Shown piece by piece: positions 63,501 to 64,000 of a DNA stretch of 64,000 nt; the stretch's first letter is position 1, and every line of letters begins with the position of its first letter. A program made the position numbers and the translations under genes. Origin of the DNA: Chiridota heheva (Eukaryota > Echinodermata > Holothuroidea > Apodida > Chiridotidae); NCBI GenBank assembly GCA_020152595.1, contig JAIGNY010001856.1, forward strand, positions 1,688,501 to 1,752,500. The letters are read 5' to 3'. The notes under the pieces are model-generated. The model did no database searches. It was given only the letters and a program-made list of their open reading frames with translations, and had not been told where the DNA came from.

Positions 63501-63545
63501 CTTCAGTTTCAGTTTTCCACTTTTAACAAAGCTGTATTCTGCCAT
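21507..63545 (-). CDS. FRG1: FRG1 homologue, complete 8-exon gene
   Basis: The coding sequence is the complement of 63484-63545, 55597-55679, 51788-51913, 47367-47539, 40113-40217, 31711-31802, 24985-25095 and 21507-21543. It totals 789 nt (262 residues plus TAG), close to the 258 residues of human FRG1. Every intron is GT-AG and the codon phases close exactly. The N-terminus [16 protein letters not shown], the basic tract [12 protein letters not shown] (about residues 22-33), the fascin-like beta-trefoil (about 48-190, with [19 protein letters not shown]-like FKSGYGKYL and VGRSDAMGP) and the C-terminus [12 protein letters not shown] all match the family. FRG1 is a nuclear/nucleolar, actin- and RNA-associated protein linked to pre-mRNA splicing; the basic tract fits a nuclear localisation signal. 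I see no stops or frameshifts, so the gene is probably functional. Identity is from remembered family similarity; the introns (41,250 bp) are almost all repeats. Confidence 0.96.
21607..22091. mobile_element. inverted-end element A (TACYGTATTC family)
   Basis: The left end TACTGTATTCCACATAATAAG is mirrored at the right (GCTTATTACATC...GAATACACGGTG). Inside, a ~78-bp unit (GCGTACAGTCAGTGTGCTAT... ACAATAACCACCACAA) occurs three times, 21731-21956. It is related to element B at 23396-24652; the shared internal sequence TTCAAATTAATCAAATAAAT confirms homology. Confidence 0.65.
22196..23298. repeat. 15-bp minisatellite (GTGTGCACCTTCCAG), ~73 copies
   Basis: Extremely homogeneous, in FRG1 intron 7 between elements A and B. 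Two units lack one G (CCAGTGTG at 22443 and 22637, 194 bp apart). A block of seven variant units (CCTTACAGGTGCGCA) lies at 23186-23275. All six frames stay open because 15 is a multiple of three. Each unit boundary carries an E-box (CAGGTG). Confidence 0.98.
23396..24652. mobile_element. inverted-end element B (TACYGTATTC family)
   Basis: The left end TACCGTATTCGACGTAATCA is mirrored at the right by GCTTAATACATCGAATACGG. It matches element A at both ends. Its interior is enlarged by about 960 bp containing the 175-bp triplication and TACA microsatellites. Confidence 0.65.
24024..24548. repeat. three tandem 175-bp units with TACA microsatellite
   Basis: Each unit runs from ATAGGGATCATCTACAGACC through (CATA)n to TCACATCGGAACCAAAAATT, with starts near 24029, 24204 and 24379. 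It is related to single copies in 50,800-51,760. Confidence 0.9.
24985..25095 (-). CDS. FRG1: FRG1 exon 7
   Basis: The acceptor is ctctgatag and the donor gtgagtc. It encodes [20 protein letters not shown] then [16 protein letters not shown] plus two bases of Arg. It aligns with the human KKFQSFQDHKLKISKED...HETLLDR segment. The 5.3-kb 39-bp array starts only about 100 bp upstream of the acceptor. Confidence 0.96.
25198..30556. repeat. 39-bp minisatellite, 5.3 kb (GAATGCTTGGTTTAGGACC)
   Basis: The 39-bp unit contains GAATGCTTGGTTTAGGACC and TTATTGTCTAACATGC. Longer 71-bp units, with an extra 32 bp containing ACAAGAGAACTTCCAAG, cluster at the left edge (25165-25935) and recur at 27402 and 28113. 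Shorter derivatives (TATGGTTTAGGACC) dominate the right end (29700-30550). It fills most of FRG1 intron 6. Frames on both strands are multiple-of-three artefacts. Confidence 0.98.
30557..31710. other. FRG1 intron 6 remainder with one hairpin
   Basis: AT-rich intron. GACCCGACCT (30865-30874) and AGGTCGGGTC (30886-30895) form a perfect 10-bp stem with an 11-nt loop. Nothing else is recognisable. Confidence 0.6.
31711..31802 (-). CDS. FRG1: FRG1 exon 6
   Basis: The acceptor is ttcatag and the donor gtgagt (rc of 31705-31710). It encodes [20 protein letters not shown] then [10 protein letters not shown] plus two bases of the next Val codon. It matches human [21 protein letters not shown]. Confidence 0.95.
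31950..33425. repeat. 46-bp minisatellite, left part
   Basis: The unit reads TAATACTTCCTGGCATGTCA then GCGCTTTAATGCGC then TATTAACCAAAG. About 32 units. AGCGC...GCGCT forms a small stem. Several units lack about 10 bp of that stem (GTCAGCGTTATTAACC). The array resumes at 36998 on the far side of a LINE. Confidence 0.97.
33426..36997 (-). mobile_element. I/Nimb-type LINE, 5'-truncated, copy 1
   Basis: It is inserted in the 46-bp array: the array stops at 33425 and resumes at 36998 in the same register, within a few bases. The 3' end (left) carries a (CAAA)n tail (33426-33446 on the plus strand as TTTG repeats). It contains the C-terminal half of the endonuclease, reverse transcriptase, RNase H and a C-terminal cysteine motif; ORF1 is absent. 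Confidence 0.92.
34081..36243 (-). pseudogene. I/Nimb-type LINE ORF2: reverse transcriptase and RNase H
   Basis: An uninterrupted 720-codon stretch. The reverse transcriptase shows [12 protein letters not shown] (about 95-106), [16 protein letters not shown] (153-168), [12 protein letters not shown] (222-233, catalytic Asp224), [15 protein letters not shown] (279-293) and YVDD (312-315). RNase H shows YTDGSKEG (Asp612), [11 protein letters not shown] (Glu645), FSDSKAVL (Asp669) and [12 protein letters not shown]. The frame then breaks at 34081; coding continues in a shifted frame as [16 protein letters not shown] and again as [18 protein letters not shown] with CNNC...H...C (33660-33870). Upstream it continues in the same frame to 36997 past one TAA (36484-36486), including [13 protein letters not shown] and GSDHYPLPI of the endonuclease. 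Catalytic residues look intact, so it is fairly young. Confidence 0.93.
36998..38509. repeat. 46-bp minisatellite, right part
   Basis: Same unit and orientation as 31950-33425, about 33 units. It ends in diverged copies (GGCATGTGAGCGCTTAAATG). The block 37140-37480 recurs with the same variants at 37500-37850, showing a duplication of several units at once. Confidence 0.97.
38815..39838. repeat. dispersed ~450-bp repeat, copy 2, expanded inside
   Basis: Same family as 18471-18945, interrupted by the 27-bp array at 39212-39751. It lies in FRG1 intron 5. Confidence 0.8.
39212..39751. repeat. 27-bp minisatellite, 20 copies
   Basis: The unit contains ATGATGTCATCATTGGCATG followed by ATTCCAA or ATTTCAA. 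It is nearly homogeneous. Because 27 is a multiple of three, both strands stay open, but nothing suggests translation. TGATGTCATCA is itself a palindrome resembling an AP-1/CRE-type site. Confidence 0.97.
40113..40217 (-). CDS. FRG1: FRG1 exon 5
   Basis: The acceptor is gatttccag and the donor gtaaag. It is 35 codons, phase 0 at both ends: [19 protein letters not shown], then [16 protein letters not shown]. It matches human GKMALLASNSCFIRCNEAGD and the following AGEEEMIK. Confidence 0.96.
40438..40727. repeat. 23-bp minisatellite (GGGAGATCCCGGTGCTTCAG)
   Basis: About 12 units with gradual drift from CCTGGTGCTTCAGG on the left to CCCGGTGCTTTACAA on the right. GGGATCTCCC-like symmetry within the unit. 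In FRG1 intron 4, about 220 bp upstream of the exon 5 acceptor. Confidence 0.95.
40877..40985. mobile_element. 109-bp TTAA palindromic MITE, copy 2
   Basis: Same length and orientation as copy 1 (18362-18470). It shares TTAACCCTTACTCTACCAGC and GGCGGAGTCAAAGATGGG. The right end is mutated (GGTTGA instead of GGTTAA). It lies in FRG1 intron 4. Confidence 0.8.
41320..44088. mobile_element. candidate fold-back element with repetitive inverted arms
   Basis: The left arm (41320-41670) and right arm (43735-44088) consist of drifting AATATGTTCGNAAAAC words and are mutual reverse complements overall (e.g. ATGTTCGAAAAC and TGCTCGCAAAA on the left, GTTTTCGAACAT and TTTTGCGAGC on the right). The 2-kb interior has no intact ORF. 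A LINE copy begins directly at the right arm's end. Confidence 0.55.
44087..47290 (-). mobile_element. I/Nimb-type LINE copy 2, internally deleted, with ORF1
   Basis: 44087-46215 aligns with the 3' part of copy 1 (33445 to about 35620). At about 46217 it jumps to sequence matching copy 1 near 36735, so about 1.1 kb of endonuclease and reverse transcriptase is missing. It then continues through ORF1 to about 47290. Many frameshifts. The FRG1 exon 4 donor is only about 75 bp beyond its 5' end. A 9-bp hairpin, CCTGGTGCA/TGCACCAGG (47259-47282), marks the 5' end. Confidence 0.88.
46300..47250 (-). pseudogene. I/Nimb-type LINE ORF1 (gag-like, zinc knuckles)
   Basis: It reads [20 protein letters not shown] and TNTIFLTF (from 47130). 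After a frameshift it reads [21 protein letters not shown]...C and [19 protein letters not shown] (46750-46940), three cysteine knuckles typical of ORF1 in I-clade LINEs. A stop follows CPTWL. The ORF2 start ATG appears near 46312. The ORF1 product would bind LINE RNA; this copy cannot make it intact. Confidence 0.85.
47367..47539 (-). CDS. FRG1: FRG1 exon 4 (beta-trefoil core)
   Basis: The acceptor is gtgttttag and the donor gtaggt (47361-47366). The 57 whole codons include [39 protein letters not shown], the most conserved part of the family. The 5' end of an I-type LINE copy lies only about 70-80 bp beyond the donor. Confidence 0.97.
48975..49243. repeat. 22-bp minisatellite (CCAACCCACCCTGTTCCACATG)
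   Basis: About 12 units, nearly identical in the middle and drifting at the right end, C-rich on the plus strand. In FRG1 intron 3. Confidence 0.95.
49470..50590. repeat. four degenerate ~280-bp tandem units
   Basis: Each unit has TGCTATGCAAATAAGCTAAT, a C-run, AATCATGCTCAACTGAACAG, ACCAAGTTATTATCTCAGGT and CACTTTAATTTAAGAGAT. The AAGCTAATTA landmark lies at about 49681, 49969, 50238 and 50516. A C-run at 49705 is a likely assembly weak point. Confidence 0.85.
50800..51760. repeat. diverged dispersed repeats ending in TACA microsatellite
   Basis: Four drifting ~210-bp units share CCCACTCATTAATATTCATG-like starts and TTCTTGAGATATCATGTTTAC-like ends. The last closes with (ATAC)n at 51690-51718. 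They are related to 23820-24548. Confidence 0.75.
51788..51913 (-). CDS. FRG1: FRG1 exon 3 (start of beta-trefoil)
   Basis: The acceptor is aattgcag and the donor gtaaga. It encodes [20 protein letters not shown] followed by a segment ending [12 protein letters not shown], which aligns with the human GIWWTVTNFGEISGTIAIEM region. The split glycine codon joins exon 2 in phase. Confidence 0.96.
51940..52088. repeat. 14-bp minisatellite (CATAGGCACAATGT)
   Basis: About ten near-perfect units. The 14-mer is also contained in the 30-bp unit that follows. Confidence 0.93.
52089..52175. mobile_element. short AAT-tailed repeat with TATAGCGCTTT motif
   Basis: (AAT)n at 52089-52110, then GCTTATATAGCGCTTTATAC and CAAAGCGCTTTACGC. 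This motif is a widespread invertebrate short repeat (SINE-like or LINE 3' end). It sits exactly between the 14-bp and 30-bp arrays. Confidence 0.6.
52176..53737. repeat. 30-bp minisatellite (CTACAAGAACAATGACATAG), ~50 copies
   Basis: The unit continues GCATAATGTA after the words in the title. Single-base variants (AAAGGC, TAGACA, AAGGACA) recur in clusters. Open frames on both strands arise because 30 is a multiple of three. In FRG1 intron 2. Confidence 0.97.
53738..54499. other. FRG1 intron 2, no specific feature
   Basis: It includes a GC-rich patch at 53905-53970 (GTGGGCCCGCCCTGCCCC and a diverged repeat of it). No gene seen. Confidence 0.5.
54500..55072. repeat. 34-bp minisatellite with 27-bp derivative
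   Basis: The unit reads ACAATGTGCTACAAACCACA then TACCACACATTATG (34 bp). Five or six 27-bp units (ATAATGTGATACAAACCACA plus CATTATG) at 54957-55072 lack an internal TACCACA block. Confidence 0.95.
55597..55679 (-). CDS. FRG1: FRG1 exon 2 (basic, lysine-rich)
   Basis: The acceptor is tttatag just above 55679 and the donor gtatgag lies just below 55597. It encodes 27 whole codons, beginning [13 protein letters not shown] and ending AEQH, with one split base at each end. The lysine/arginine cluster is the expected nuclear-localisation segment of FRG1. Confidence 0.95.
56162..56257. repeat. four 24-bp tandem units
   Basis: CTCATCTGAGGGACAGGGAG followed by CGCC, four copies with drift, next to the tRNA-like sequence in FRG1 intron 1. 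Confidence 0.85.
56387..56452 (-). tRNA. tRNA-derived sequence (SINE head or pseudo-tRNA)
   Basis: The minus strand reads TAGCTCAGTTGGTAGAGTGC (A box) and GGTCCCAGGTTCGGGGCT (degenerate B box) at normal spacing. The 3' acceptor arm does not pair with the 5' arm, so a functional tRNA is unlikely. Downstream sequence to about 56265 may be the SINE body. Confidence 0.55.
57414..57577 (+). pseudogene. THAP-domain relic
   Basis: An ATG at 57414 reads [14 protein letters not shown], then in a shifted frame [18 protein letters not shown], then in the third frame [10 protein letters not shown] before a donor-like ggtatg. These are the C2CH zinc signature (C-x3/4-C, then C-x2-H) and the DPxxRxKW core of THAP domains. 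Two frameshifts within 165 bp make it non-functional. It may be the first exon of a P-element/THAP9-like transposase or a THAP gene fragment. A palindromic GTCACGTGAC lies 110 bp upstream (57296-57305). Confidence 0.8.
57838..58155. mobile_element. MITE-like inverted-end repeat, copy 2
   Basis: About 315 bp with imperfect terminal inverted repeats. The left end reads TGTGTGACTCACCCCTAC and the right end is its approximate reverse complement (GTAGGGGTGAGTCATACAA). There is no coding potential. A second, truncated copy lies at 435-645 in the opposite orientation. It is a non-autonomous DNA transposon by structure; the superfamily is not determined. Confidence 0.7.
59530..60072 (+). pseudogene. 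LINE ORF1: 2A-like peptide plus two PHD-type fingers
   Basis: The open frame gives 180 residues. Residues 11-28 are [18 protein letters not shown], the canonical 2A ribosome-skipping motif (D-I-E-x-N-P-G|P), with cleavage predicted between Gly27 and Pro28 (59608-59613). Two cysteine/histidine clusters follow: CKQC...[12 protein letters not shown] and CGLC...[12 protein letters not shown]...WICDTC, matching PHD zinc fingers. The frame opens at a TTG with an in-frame TGA six bases upstream (59524-59526) and no ATG before the 2A, so the true start is lost or lies upstream in a broken frame (open frame 59282-59950 overlaps). ORF1 proteins of this kind bind LINE RNA/chromatin; 2A motifs in CR1/L2-like elements are known from sea urchin. 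Confidence 0.85.
60073..62910 (+). pseudogene. LINE ORF2: AP endonuclease and reverse transcriptase
   Basis: Endonuclease motifs in order: [18 protein letters not shown] (about 60205), [11 protein letters not shown] (60408), [12 protein letters not shown] (60510), ILDFVF (60670) and SISDYDIV (60730), where the usual catalytic His of SDH is Tyr. A TGA at 60372-60374 sits where Trp is expected, and an A-run near 60818 shifts the frame. The reverse transcriptase runs 61380-62460: [55 protein letters not shown] and FADD (62095). A stop at 62141 and a frameshift near 62460 follow. The C-terminal [19 protein letters not shown] (about 62825) is typical of CR1/L2. No RNase H. Confidence 0.9.
63240..63365. 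repeat. TAGGCC-rich cluster
   Basis: CTAGGCCTAGGCCC, CTAGGCCTAGGGGCC and AGGCCAGGCCTAG occur within 130 bp. Further copies at 59240-59255, 62800, 62905, 63085-63100, 63125, 63150 and 63959. The motif TAGGCCTA is palindromic. Confidence 0.8.
63484..63545 (-). CDS. FRG1: FRG1 exon 1 (start codon)
   Basis: It encodes residues 1-20 plus two bases of codon 21. It begins ATG GCA GAA TAC and ends TCC AG before the donor gtttga at 63479-63483. Exon 2 supplies the missing C, giving Ser21. Family similarity (MAEYSxVKSxKLxLKG) fixes the start. The 5' untranslated region must lie above 63545; I could not locate a TATA box or transcription start. Confidence 0.94.
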
Positions 63546-63657
63546 TTGAGATCTGGCTGTTGTTTAGAGCCAACCTAACGTCAGAGAAGGGTCTACAGCG
63601 CTTACAATTACATAAGTCAAAGCCTTGGAAAAAGAAATCTGTTTCAAATGCCCAAAT

Positions 63658-64000
63658 AGGTTGCTACTTTCGGCGCCCCTCACGGGCCTGGGACGATATG
63701 TGTAACCCATTCCCCTATTTTAACATATTGTACTATGTACATATAATGTAATAACATAAAAATATTGGATGGATTTGATAAATTAATGAATTTATAGCCA
63801 GTTTTATCATCAAAAATCGGGAAAATACCCCCATGGAGTTACGCATCAACTGTGTAGAAGGCTCCTTGCTCAAACCACCCTACTAGGTTGCTACTTTCGG
63901 CGCCCCTCTGGAACCATATGTGTAACCCCTTCCCTATTCTAACATATTGTGCTATGTAGGCCTACATATAATGTAATAAGATAAAAATATTGGATGGATT
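63658..64000. repeat. tandem ~227-bp duplication, second copy running off the window
   Basis: AGGTTGCTACTTTCGGCGCC at about 63658 and 63885, ATATGTGTAACCC, and AAAATATTGGATGGATT at 63757 and 63984. It lies just upstream of FRG1 exon 1, so may contribute to its promoter or 5' UTR. Copy 2 has an extra GGCCTA at 63959-63964. Confidence 0.85.

Noticed and set aside
63560-63751. Open frame upstream of FRG1 exon 1
   Set aside because: It has no recognisable domain, covers the probable FRG1 5' region and part of a tandem duplication.

Overview
This is animal nuclear DNA, most likely from an echinoderm (sea cucumber or sea urchin type). The reasons are a spliced deuterostome gene, a CR1/L2-type LINE carrying a 2A-like peptide (known from sea urchin and related genomes), an I/Nimb-type LINE with RNase H, and many copies of the palindrome TAGGCCTA. 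The assignment to a phylum is inference. Nothing prokaryotic is present, and most long open frames are artefacts of tandem repeats whose unit length is a multiple of three.

One host gene can be reconstructed completely. It is FRG1, on the minus strand, from the ATG at 63545 to the stop at 21507. Eight exons total 789 nt and encode 262 residues, spread over 42,039 bp. Every junction has a GT donor and an AG acceptor, and all phases agree. Each intron is inflated by a different set of repeats:
- intron 1 holds a THAP-domain relic, a MITE, a tRNA-derived sequence and a 2A-bearing LINE nested in an older repeat
- intron 2 holds 14-, 30- and 34/27-bp arrays
- intron 3 holds a 22-bp array and ~280-bp degenerate units
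- intron 4 holds a 23-bp array, a fold-back element and a deleted I-type LINE
- intron 5 holds a 27-bp array and a 46-bp array split by an I-type LINE
- intron 6 holds a 5.3-kb 39-bp array
- intron 7 holds a 15-bp array between two related inverted-end elements.

The region 3' of FRG1 (1-21,500) has no intact gene that I can recognise. It holds G-rich minisatellites (2724-3660, 16515-16655), a 394-bp AT tract, a 1.2-kb 'CATTGAGATTCATGG' array, a 29-bp array, several inverted-repeat elements, an antisense LINE reverse-transcriptase fragment, a tRNA-like sequence and a decayed zinc-finger ORF.

The points most worth following up are: TAGGCCTA motifs that look like target-duplicating insertions or excision footprints at TA; the 2A peptide frame in the LINE; the visible birth of two minisatellites (27-bp and 39-bp); and the extreme repeat load in every FRG1 intron.
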